Shown in pieces: positions 18,701 through 25,543 of a stretch of DNA of 64,000 nucleotides. A program made the translations under genes and the position numbers. How positions within the stretch are numbered: the first letter of the stretch is position 1; the number at the start of each line of letters is the position of its first letter. The notes under the pieces were generated by a model. That model saw only the letters and a list, made by a program, of their open reading frames with translations. It was not told the DNA's origin and searched no databases. The stretch comes from Polyangium fumosum (GTDB taxonomy: Bacteria; Myxococcota_A; Polyangia; Polyangiales; Polyangiaceae), in contig NZ_SSMQ01000018.1 of assembly GCF_005144585.1 (NCBI RefSeq), forward strand, positions 118,715 through 182,714, written 5' to 3'.

Positions 18701-19645
18701 TCACGGCATCGGAGGCGGTCCGCCGCCCGGGCCGCCCATTCCACCCGGCGCCTGGCACAACGTATCCGCGAGCGAGGAGCGAATGACGAGTGTCTTCCAC
18801 GCGAGCAGCGCGCCGTCCGACATCTTCTTCGCCTGCAGCGTGTAATCTGCGGCGGCGTCGGCCGAGATCACCGTGTCGTTTTCGTTCGTCGTGTCGCGCT
18901 CGCCGCGGTCCTTGTAAATGGGCTGCGTCGCGATGATGTCGTCGCTCAACTCGTCCGGGAAGAAGAGCTGGGACGTGACGTATTCGTCCCCGCCGACGCG
19001 CACCGTGAAGTGGATGTGGATCGTCCGGCTCGAATACCAGCCCGGGAAACACGAATCGAAATCGACGCGCCCGTTCGCGTCGGTGGTCTGCACGCCGCGG
19101 AACCACCGGGCCGCGAGCGCCTCGGCGTCGTTGCCCGTGCACATCTCCACGGAGTCGTCGCCCGAATAGAGGCCCGAGGCGGCTGTGTGCCAGACGTCGA
19201 CTTCTGCGCCCTCGATCGGCTTGCACGTCTCGTCGACGACGCGCAGCGCGAGGCGCATCGGCAGGCCGGGTGATTCCTCGCTGATGTCTTTCCGGACGAT
19301 CGTCTTGGCATAACACGGGCCGAGCGTCATGGCGCAAACGAGCGCGCACGTCGCGCCCGGGTCGTCGGTGAACGGGTCCGCGTAATCGCCGGACATCGAG
19401 GCGGTGCCGCCCGTGGCCCATTCGCCGTTTCCGGCGCCGCCGGTGCCGCCGCTGCCGCCGCTTCCGCCCGAACCGCCGCTGCCGCCGCTGCCGCCTGCGC
19501 CGCCGGACCCGGTGTTTTCGTTGGTTCCTCCGCAACCGATGAATGCCGCGAGCGGCGCGGCGCAAAGGGCCGTGCCAATGCCGCGGAGAACGGATCGGCG
19601 CGTGATGGTTTCCTGGGAGCGATCCTTTTTCGAGTGGCGAGGCAT
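18701..19645 (-). CDS. exported intradiol ring-cleavage dioxygenase lipoprotein
   Basis: Non-haem Fe(III) dioxygenase related to protocatechuate 3,4-dioxygenase, 314 residues. A twin-arginine signal (RR at 16-17, TRRSVLRGIG) ends in a lipobox-like AAFIGC38. Residues 46-72 are a glycine-serine repeat linker. The fold follows from about residue 98, with the usual ligands visible as Tyr160 (VDVWHTAASGLYS), Tyr204, His210 and His212 (PGWYSSRTIHIHF). Export of the folded iron enzyme by Tat fits the signal. Extracytoplasmic relatives of this type are common in myxobacteria and their substrates are mostly unknown. No aromatic-degradation genes lie nearby. Confidence 0.88.
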   Translation of the reverse strand: MPRHSKKDRSQETITRRSVLRGIGTALCAAPLAAFIGCGGTNENTGSGGAGGSGGSGGSGGSGGSGGTGGAGNGEWATGGTASMSGDYADPFTDDPGATCALVCAMTLGPCYAKTIVRKDISEESPGLPMRLALRVVDETCKPIEGAEVDVWHTAASGLYSGDDSVEMCTGNDAEALAARWFRGVQTTDANGRVDFDSCFPGWYSSRTIHIHFTVRVGGDEYVTSQLFFPDELSDDIIATQPIYKDRGERDTTNENDTVISADAAADYTLQAKKMSDGALLAWKTLVIRSSLADTLCQAPGGMGGPGGGPPPMP

Positions 19646-19772
19646 GCGCGTTCCTCCTGGACTCGTATGTAGATCGGAAATCTTACGACTTCCTTACGTG
19701 CCGGGACATGCGTTCCGTCCTCGGCTACGATGGGGCTCGCGCCGCGCGTTTCGCCGCTCCAGAAAAGGGACC

Positions 19773-20444
19773 ATGGGAAAAAAGGTGCTCGTCATCGAGG
19801 ATGATCAGGAGCTCGGCGCGCAGATCGTCAAGCGCCTCCGCGACGCCGGCTACGAGCCCACCTGGTGGAAGGAAGGGCGGCGTTTGTCCCGAGAGACCTT
19901 GCCCGACGTCGAACTCGTCGTGCTCGATCTGATGCTGCCCGGTACGTACGGAATGGACATCCTCAAGGATCTGCGCGTGTTCTCCGAGGTGCCGGTGCTC
20001 GTGCTCAGCGCGCGCAACGACACGGCGGACAAGGTCCGCGCGCTGCGGCTCGGCGCCGACGACTACATGACGAAACCCTTCTGGCCCGAGGAGCTCGTCG
20101 AGCGCGTACGCGCGCGCCTCCGCAGGCCCACGCTCGGGCGCGGGGACGTCGTCGAGGTCGGCGCGCTGCGGATCGATCGCGGGCGGCGCGAGGTCTCCGT
20201 GCGCGGCGAGCGCGTCGAGGTCACGCGGCTCGAGTTCGAGTTCCTCGCGGCGCTCGCCGAGCGGCCGGGCGAGGCCATGACGCGGAGCTCGCTCGCCGAG
20301 CGCGTGCTCGATCCGGAGCGCGACGGGACCGAGCGGACGCTCGACGTGCACGTATCGAGGTTGCGCAAAAAGCTCGGGCGCGGCGCGTTCGTCGAGACCG
20401 TGTGGGGAATCGGGTATCGGCTGGGCGATGGGCGCGAGGAATGA
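19773..20444 (+). CDS. OmpR-family response regulator
   Basis: Protein of 223 residues. The receiver domain begins VLVIEDDQELGAQIV with the phospho-acceptor aspartate in VVLDLMLPG and the conserved lysine in DDYMTKPFWPEEL. The C-terminal winged helix (EVTRLEFEFLAALAERPGEAMTR, RTLDVHVSRLRKKLG, VETVWGIGYRL) marks the OmpR/PhoB class. AAAAGGGA precedes the ATG at 19773. The stop overlaps the sensor kinase start (ATGA), so the two form one two-component operon. Confidence 0.95.
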   Translation: MGKKVLVIEDDQELGAQIVKRLRDAGYEPTWWKEGRRLSRETLPDVELVVLDLMLPGTYGMDILKDLRVFSEVPVLVLSARNDTADKVRALRLGADDYMTKPFWPEELVERVRARLRRPTLGRGDVVEVGALRIDRGRREVSVRGERVEVTRLEFEFLAALAERPGEAMTRSSLAERVLDPERDGTERTLDVHVSRLRKKLGRGAFVETVWGIGYRLGDGREE

Positions 20445-21949
20445 AGCTCCGCGCGCGACTCGCGGTCGCCACCATTGCGGTGATGCTCCCGATGACATTC
20501 GCGCTGTTCTGGTACGACGCGTCGGCGAGGCATCGGGCCGCGGAGCAGAACCTCACGGAATTCGTTTTTGGGCAAATGCCCGTGGCGCGGGAGGCGTGCG
20601 AGGCGGCGCCTTCGTCGTTCGGCGGCGAGCTGCGGCCGAGCCGAGCGCTGGGGCCTCCACATAGCCATCGTCCTCCGCCTGAAGAGCCGCCGCGCGGGGA
20701 GCCGCCGCACGGAGGGCCGCCGCACGGAGGGCCACCGCATGGAGAGCCGCTGCCGAGGCCCCCGCGGCCCCGCGCGGCGAGGCCCGCGGTCGTGCACGCG
20801 TACGACGAAACGTTCCATTCGGAAAATCCCGATGCGCCCGCCGTCCCCGAGGCGCTCGCCCGCGCCATGGAGGAGCAAGACGTCGCCATTACGTCGCACG
20901 TCTTGCCGACCTCGTCGGTCGAGATCCTGGCGCGAATGCCCTGGGGCACGGGCCCGTGCGCGTACGTGCTCGCCCGCGGGACGACGGATCCGACGTGGGG
21001 CGCGGTGCTGCCCGAATCCAACATATGGCTGCTGCCCACGGTCGCCGTCTTCGCGGCGATGCTCCTCGCCCTGGGCCCCGTGGTACGGCGTATTCGCAAG
21101 CTCACCGAGGCCGTGCAGCGCTCGGCCTCGGCCACCTACGCGGACGCCGTCCTGATCGAGGGCGACGACGAGATCGGCGTGCTCGCGCGCTCCTTCAATG
21201 CCGCGGGGCGCGAGATCCGATCGCAGCTCGAAGAAAAGGACCAGCGCGAGCAGGCGCTCCGCCATTTCCTGGCGAACACGACGCACGACGTGATGATCCC
21301 GCTCACGGTGCTGCAAGGCCACCTCGCGACGCTGCGCGAGGACGCGGCAGCGGGGAAACCCGTCGACGTCGGCGCGCTCGTCTCGGCGATGGACGAGGCC
21401 CATTACATGGCGTCGCTCGTGCACAACCTCGCGGCGACGGCTCGGCTCGAAGCGGCCGACGTAAACCTCCAGCGGAGCGAGGTGGATCTCGAAACGCTCG
21501 TGAAGAGGGTGGTCGGGCGGCACAAGCCCATCGCGAAGCAGCTCGGGGTGTCGATCGAGACGGCCGTACCCGGGGAGCCCGTGACCGTCTCGGCCGACGT
21601 GACGCTCCTCGAACAGGCGATCAGCAACGTCACGTACAACGCCGTTCGTTACAATCGATCCGGCGGTCACGTCGCGGTCATCCTGGAGCGCGTCGCGAAG
21701 GAGGCCGTTTTCCGTCTCCGCGTGGTCGACGACGGCCCGGGCATCCCGGAGGCCGAGCTTTCGCGGCTCGCGGAGCGCGGCTTTCGCGGCAATGAGGCGC
21801 GCTCACGTGCGCCGGACGGACAGGGGCTCGGGCTGCACATCACGCACCGCGCCGCCGAGCTGCACGGCTACCGCCTGACGCTCCGGCCGTCGAAGTACGG
21901 CGGCCTCGAGGTCGAGCTCGAAGGAAAGCTCGGCGCTCCTCCTGGATAA
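20441..21949 (+). CDS. sensor histidine kinase with Pro-His-Gly-rich periplasmic loop
   Basis: Membrane histidine kinase of 502 residues. One transmembrane segment lies at about 7-25 and a second near 190-208, bracketing a periplasmic region that holds a proline-, histidine- and glycine-rich repeat (PPHGGPPHGG type, residues about 82-101). A HAMP-like segment, a phospho-acceptor box with histidine followed by aspartate rather than glutamate (FLANTTHDVMIPLTVL), and an ATPase domain (VVDDGPGIPEAEL, GQGLGLHIT) follow. It overlaps the response regulator gene by four bases. The repeat could bind transition metals (inference). Confidence 0.93.
   Translation: MKLRARLAVATIAVMLPMTFALFWYDASARHRAAEQNLTEFVFGQMPVAREACEAAPSSFGGELRPSRALGPPHSHRPPPEEPPRGEPPHGGPPHGGPPHGEPLPRPPRPRAARPAVVHAYDETFHSENPDAPAVPEALARAMEEQDVAITSHVLPTSSVEILARMPWGTGPCAYVLARGTTDPTWGAVLPESNIWLLPTVAVFAAMLLALGPVVRRIRKLTEAVQRSASATYADAVLIEGDDEIGVLARSFNAAGREIRSQLEEKDQREQALRHFLANTTHDVMIPLTVLQGHLATLREDAAAGKPVDVGALVSAMDEAHYMASLVHNLAATARLEAADVNLQRSEVDLETLVKRVVGRHKPIAKQLGVSIETAVPGEPVTVSADVTLLEQAISNVTYNAVRYNRSGGHVAVILERVAKEAVFRLRVVDDGPGIPEAELSRLAERGFRGNEARSRAPDGQGLGLHITHRAAELHGYRLTLRPSKYGGLEVELEGKLGAPPG
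20684..20743 (+). repeat. 15-base tandem repeat coding for Pro-Pro-His-Gly units
   Basis: Four imperfect copies of a 15-base unit (of the form GAGCCGCCGCACGGA) lie in frame inside the sensor kinase gene and encode repeats such as EPPHG and GPPHG. A diverged fifth copy follows. Copy number could vary by slippage without breaking the frame, altering the length of the periplasmic loop. Confidence 0.8.
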
Positions 21950-21959
21950 TTATTTATAC
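21944..21959. promoter_or_regulatory. candidate RtcR upstream activator site, Y-RNA/TROVE locus
   Basis: GGATAATTATTTATAC is a near-palindrome overlapping the stop codon of the histidine kinase. Its complement GTATAAATAATTATCC matches the rtcBA site at the GTAT and TATCC ends with the same 16-base length. It is centred about 130 bases before the predicted start site at 22081, the same spacing as at the 16.8 kb cluster. Confidence 0.5.
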
Positions 21960-22021
21960 AAACATCTACGTCACACGCGCCAGTTCCGCCCCCGCGCGGC
22001 CGGATTTTCGAACCATCCGCG

Positions 22022-22037
22022 AAAACGCCTGCGTTTT
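22022..22037. repeat. short inverted repeat upstream of the -24 element
   Basis: AAAACGC and GCGTTTT form a seven-base inverted repeat with a two-base centre, about 18 bases upstream of the sigma-54 promoter. It could be a binding site for a regulator or bending protein. No equivalent was found at the other two promoters, so its role is open. Confidence 0.35.
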
Positions 22038-22053
22038 GAGGTCCCACGGGGCG

Positions 22054-22070
22054 CTGGCACGCCCGCTGCA
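22054..22070 (+). promoter_or_regulatory. sigma-54 promoter of the Y-RNA-like RNA and TROVE gene
   Basis: CTGGCACGCCCGCTGCA has GG at 22056-22057 and GC at 22068-22069 exactly ten bases apart, and the -24 block TGGCACG is perfect. The predicted start is near 22081, about 30 bases before the hairpin RNA and 165 bases before the TROVE ATG. Confidence 0.8.
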
Positions 22071-22080
22071 ATGCCTCCTC

Positions 22081-22203
22081 GCCGAGCACCCTCCTCGCGA
22101 GGGCCGCTCCCCCGAGCCCCGGGCAGTGAAGGCAGCGGTTCCTTCGATTTCCACGAAAAAAACCGCGGCCGATGGTTCTCCCGGGCTCCTCGGGTGTTTT
22201 TTT
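22081..22203 (+). ncRNA. Y-RNA-like small RNA upstream of the TROVE gene
   Basis: The 5' and 3' parts form a long stem: CCCGAG (22111-22116) with CTCGGG (22189-22194), then CCCGGG (22118-22123) with CCCGGG (22180-22185). Next comes an internal loop with CAGTGA (22124-22129) opposite GATGGTTCT (22171-22179), an inner stem GGC-A-GCGG with CCGC-G-GCC, and a cap TTCG/CGAA with a seven-base loop. Seven T follow at 22197-22203, so the outer stem doubles as an intrinsic terminator. The fold and cap sequence match the RNA at 17023-17110. The 5' end is estimated from the sigma-54 promoter. A Y RNA gene next to its Ro/TROVE protein gene is the arrangement known from Deinococcus and other bacteria. Confidence 0.75.
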
Positions 22204-22245
22204 ATCCGCGCGGCGCGTGCTGCGCGGGGAATCGGTAGGTTCGTC

Positions 22246-23877
22246 ATGGCGTTTTTCAGCTTCATCAAGAAGGAGAAGGCTCGCGCGAAGGCGGCGGTTC
22301 AGACGCCCCCGGCCTCGGGACACCTGAATTTCATGGGCGGCGTCTCGTACGACCTCTCGTCGCCGGTCCTGCGCCTCCGCCTCGCGGCGTCGACGTGCTT
22401 CTTCGGCGAGCCCATGTATTATCACCGTGACGAGAAGGACGCGCGGCCCGTGAAGGCCGCGAGCCCGTGCGGGCTCTCGAACAAGGAGGTTGATTACCTC
22501 CGCGCGACGCTCGACGCGGTCGATCCGCAGGCGTGGCGCAAGATGTCGCCCGCGGAGCTCATCGAGAGCGCAATCGACGAGGCGCTCGACCACGACGCGG
22601 AGGCGACGCTGGAAGAGGCGGCGCGGCTGCGGAACGACGAGCACATCCGCACGACGCCGCAGGTCATCCTCGTGCGCGCGGCGAACCATCGCGCCGTGAA
22701 GGGGACGGGCCTCGTGCGCAAGTATGCGCCGCGAATCGTGAAGCGCGCGGACGAGCCGGCGGTGGGCCTGGCGTATCAGATGTTTCGTTATGGCAAGCCG
22801 ATCCCGAATGCGCTGAAGAAGGCGTGGCGTGACGCGATCACGCGCTTCGATACGTACGGGCTCGCGAAGTACCGGCTCGAGGATCACGCGGCGAAGACCG
22901 TGGACGTCGTGAACCTCGTGCACCCGAAGAGCGAGGCGGTGCACAAGCTCGTGAAGGGCGAGGCGAAGAACACGGGGCGCACGTGGGAGGCGATCGTGAG
23001 CGCGCGCGGGTCGAATCGGACGTCGTGGAAGAAGGCCATGGCGGTCATGGGCCACATGGCCACGCTGCGCAACCTCCGCAACATGCTGGAGGCGGGTCTC
23101 AAGGCGGAGGAGATCGTCCCGTCCTTGCTCGCGGGCGCGAAGGACGGCAAGCAATTGCCCTTCCGTTACTTCTCGGCCTACAAGGCCGTGGAGGAGAAGG
23201 CGTCGGGGGCGCTGCTCGACGCGATCGAGACGTGCCTCGTCACGTCGCTCGGCGAGCTGCCGTATTTCCGCGGGCGCGTGATGGTGCTCGCGGACAACAG
23301 CGGCTCGGCGCAGGGGACGGCGACGAGCGCGATGGGCACGATGAAGGTCTCGACGATCGGCAACCTGACGGGCGTGCTCGCGGGGATGCGCGCGGACGAG
23401 GGTCACCTCGGCGTGTTCGGGGACGAGCTGGAGACGTTCGCGATCCGAAAGGGCGCGTCGATCTTCGATCAATTGAAGCGCGCCGAGGCGCTCGCGAAGC
23501 ACATCGGTCAGTCGACGGAGAATGGAATCTGGCTCTTCTTCGACCGGGCGATCCGGATGAAGGAGCACTGGGACTCGATCTTCGTGATGAGCGACATGCA
23601 GGCGGGCCACGGCGGCCTGTACGGTACGAACAAGGCGCAGTATCGCGAGTACGGCTGGGGTTCGGGCGGGCAATACATCGACGTAGCGAAGCTCGTGTCG
23701 ACGTATCGCAAGCGCGTGAACCCGAACGTAAAGGTGTTCTTGGTGCAGATCGCCGGCTACAAGGACACGCTCGTGCCGGAGTTCTACGACCGTACGTACA
23801 TCCTCGGCGGCTGGGGCGAGGGCCTGCTCCGCTTCGCCGCGGAGATGGAGAAGGCTTCCTCCGGGAAGGCGGCATGA
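22246..23877 (+). CDS. rsr: TROVE-domain RNA-binding protein, Ro60/Rsr orthologue
   Basis: Ring-shaped RNA-binding protein that holds Y RNAs and misfolded or damaged RNAs. The ATG at 22246 gives 543 residues, close to the about 535 of Ro60 and Rsr. The HEAT-like TROVE domain spans about 40-335 (including FMGGVSYDL, LRLAASTCFFGEPMYY, MAVMGHMATLRNLRNML). The VWA-like domain follows from about 342 with the metal-binding D-N-S-G-S motif at 350-354 and VMSDMQAGHGG further on. It lies directly after a terminated Y-RNA-like gene, so expression probably depends on read-through of that terminator or on an unseen promoter in the 42-base gap. RtcR/RtcBA in the same window supports a role in RNA repair or quality control. 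Confidence 0.94.
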   Translation: MAFFSFIKKEKARAKAAVQTPPASGHLNFMGGVSYDLSSPVLRLRLAASTCFFGEPMYYHRDEKDARPVKAASPCGLSNKEVDYLRATLDAVDPQAWRKMSPAELIESAIDEALDHDAEATLEEAARLRNDEHIRTTPQVILVRAANHRAVKGTGLVRKYAPRIVKRADEPAVGLAYQMFRYGKPIPNALKKAWRDAITRFDTYGLAKYRLEDHAAKTVDVVNLVHPKSEAVHKLVKGEAKNTGRTWEAIVSARGSNRTSWKKAMAVMGHMATLRNLRNMLEAGLKAEEIVPSLLAGAKDGKQLPFRYFSAYKAVEEKASGALLDAIETCLVTSLGELPYFRGRVMVLADNSGSAQGTATSAMGTMKVSTIGNLTGVLAGMRADEGHLGVFGDELETFAIRKGASIFDQLKRAEALAKHIGQSTENGIWLFFDRAIRMKEHWDSIFVMSDMQAGHGGLYGTNKAQYREYGWGSGGQYIDVAKLVSTYRKRVNPNVKVFLVQIAGYKDTLVPEFYDRTYILGGWGEGLLRFAAEMEKASSGKAA

Positions 23878-23881
23878 TCGA

Positions 23882-23912
23882 GGGGGCGAGGCGCGTCGCA
23901 AGCCTCGCCCCC
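23882..23912. terminator. GC-rich hairpin between convergent genes
   Basis: GGGGGCGAGGC (23882-23892) pairs with GCCTCGCCCCC (23902-23912), an 11-bp stem with a nine-base loop, placed just after the TROVE stop and before the end of the convergent lipoprotein gene. It lacks a T tract, so it may act as a pause or 3' stabiliser rather than a classical terminator. Confidence 0.45.
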
Positions 23913-23953
23913 CCGGCTTGCCGGAACGTGTTCCGCGACAATCGCAGCGCGCG

Positions 23954-25267
23954 TCATTCCTCGCAGCGCGTCTGCTCCGCGGAGGCGCATTTGCCGCCGA
24001 TGCAGACGAGCGAGGCGCAGGCGAGGGTCAGGCCGTCGACGGGGCAAGGCTCGCCGGCGGCCGCAGGCAACACGCAGGTATACCCGGCGAGGAGGTCGCA
24101 AAGGCCCTCGGCGCAGGCGAACGGCGTGATGTTCGCGAGCATTTGCTCCTGGCAGCTCGCGCCGAGGCCCGGCGCGGGCAGGCAGCGTTTTTCGGTGCAA
24201 CCCTCGTTGTCGCAGGTGCAGGCCATGCCGAGCGGGCAAGCGCCGCTCTCGACGCAGCTCTGGCCTTCTTCGAGCAGTGGGAGGTCGGCGATGAGCGGCT
24301 CCTCGCCGGCACATGCTCCATCGACGCACGTGAGCGGGTGCTGGCAAGCGCCGTACGAATCCCCGCACGCCGTGCCGGGTCCGCCGCGCTTCGCGCAGCG
24401 GCCTTCGTCGCCGAAGTTGCAGTAAAGGCCCTCGTTGCAATCGAGCGCCATGTTGCACGGCTCGCCCTCGGCACGCGCGGGGCGGCAAGCATAATCAGCA
24501 TCGCTCGCGCAATTCGCAGGGTCTGCGCAGAGGCAGGCCGCGCCTTCGCCGCAGGCGTGGAGGTTCGCCCCGGCGCACGCCGCGCCCGCGTCGAGGTTGG
24601 CCACGCAGACGAAGGCCTCGCAATGGGCGCCGGCCACGCAAGGGTCGTCGCGGAGGTTTTCGAAATCGAGGAGCGTCTCGTCACACGCTTCGCCGATGGC
24701 CGCGCGGTCTTTGCAGGTGCCGTCGGAGGCGCAGAACGCGTTCGCGCCGCACGAGCCCTCGCTGCAACGCTCGGGCGCGCGCGTGCAGGTGCCTGGGCAC
24801 GTGTCGCCCTCGAACGCGCAGGAGAGGCCCGCCGCGCAATCGGAGACGGTGCCGCCGCGGCAGCTCTCGCCCTCGGCGCGCGTGCCGACGACGTAATGCG
24901 CGCAAGAGGGATCGATACCGAGGCCCTGCGCGGCGAGCGCCCCGCAGCTCGCAACCTCGATCGCCGCGACGCAGTTCGCGACAGCGGCAGGGTCGACCAC
25001 GACGTCGGGCGACGTGAGCACGTCGGCGACCGTTTCGCAGCGTTGCGCTTCGAGGCAAGCGTCGACGTCGCCCGGCGTGTTGTTGATGAAGGGATGCCCG
25101 CACGCGACCTGCCGCTCGCACGCGGCACGCATGAGGTCACAGACGAGGGCGACGGCCTCGTCGGGTTTGTCGGGACCATCCACCGGAGGAGGCTCGCTGG
25201 GCCCGGGGCCGCCCGAGCAGGCAGGAAGGAACGAGGCAAGAAAAAGGAAAGCAAGCGAGGATCGCAC
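23954..25267 (-). CDS. cysteine-rich secreted lipoprotein
   Basis: Protein of 437 residues with a GTG start at 25267 that puts a signal peptide with lipobox FLPAC at the N-terminus. The open frame further upstream has no signal and is not preferred. The mature part contains about fifty cysteines in repeated modules such as GESC..G, AGLSC, GSCGANAFC and DGTCKDRAAIGEAC, resembling the low-complexity disulfide-rich modules common in myxobacterial surface lipoproteins. No enzymatic motif is visible. It converges on the TROVE gene. Confidence 0.8.
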   Translation of the reverse strand: MRSSLAFLFLASFLPACSGGPGPSEPPPVDGPDKPDEAVALVCDLMRAACERQVACGHPFINNTPGDVDACLEAQRCETVADVLTSPDVVVDPAAVANCVAAIEVASCGALAAQGLGIDPSCAHYVVGTRAEGESCRGGTVSDCAAGLSCAFEGDTCPGTCTRAPERCSEGSCGANAFCASDGTCKDRAAIGEACDETLLDFENLRDDPCVAGAHCEAFVCVANLDAGAACAGANLHACGEGAACLCADPANCASDADYACRPARAEGEPCNMALDCNEGLYCNFGDEGRCAKRGGPGTACGDSYGACQHPLTCVDGACAGEEPLIADLPLLEEGQSCVESGACPLGMACTCDNEGCTEKRCLPAPGLGASCQEQMLANITPFACAEGLCDLLAGYTCVLPAAAGEPCPVDGLTLACASLVCIGGKCASAEQTRCEE

Positions 25268-25543
25268 GCGTTTTGACTCCGCGAAAGGGTTCGTCCCGCC
25301 GCATTGCAAGGGGAAGGCCAACGTGCATTCGTCGGCGCGCGCAGGCCATCGAGGCCTCGGTTGCGCCACGGCTGCTCGATTTGCGCAGGGGCGGCACCGT
25401 CGTTTCGTTCACACTCCCCTCGGGGCCCAGATCCGCCGCCCCGGCGCCACGGACACCCTCCCGCACGATCGCGACGAGCGGCTGTAAGGTTCGCCGGGCG
25501 CCGCCGTTTCCTCGGGCGAAACGCCACCCGGAGGACTTCTGCC

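Noticed and set aside
19404..19772. N-terminal extension of the response regulator
   Set aside because: It is the antisense of the dioxygenase's Gly-Ser linker (Pro-rich); the receiver fold starts at the ATG at 19773 with a ribosome site.
20684..20743. CRISPR-like repeat
   Set aside because: The 15-base units are contiguous without spacers and keep the kinase reading frame; this is a coding tandem repeat.
21975..22000. T-arm-like hairpin (CGGAT ... TTCGAA ... ATCCG) upstream of the Y-like RNA
   Set aside because: It lies upstream of the predicted sigma-54 start site, and no matching acceptor or D arm was found around it.
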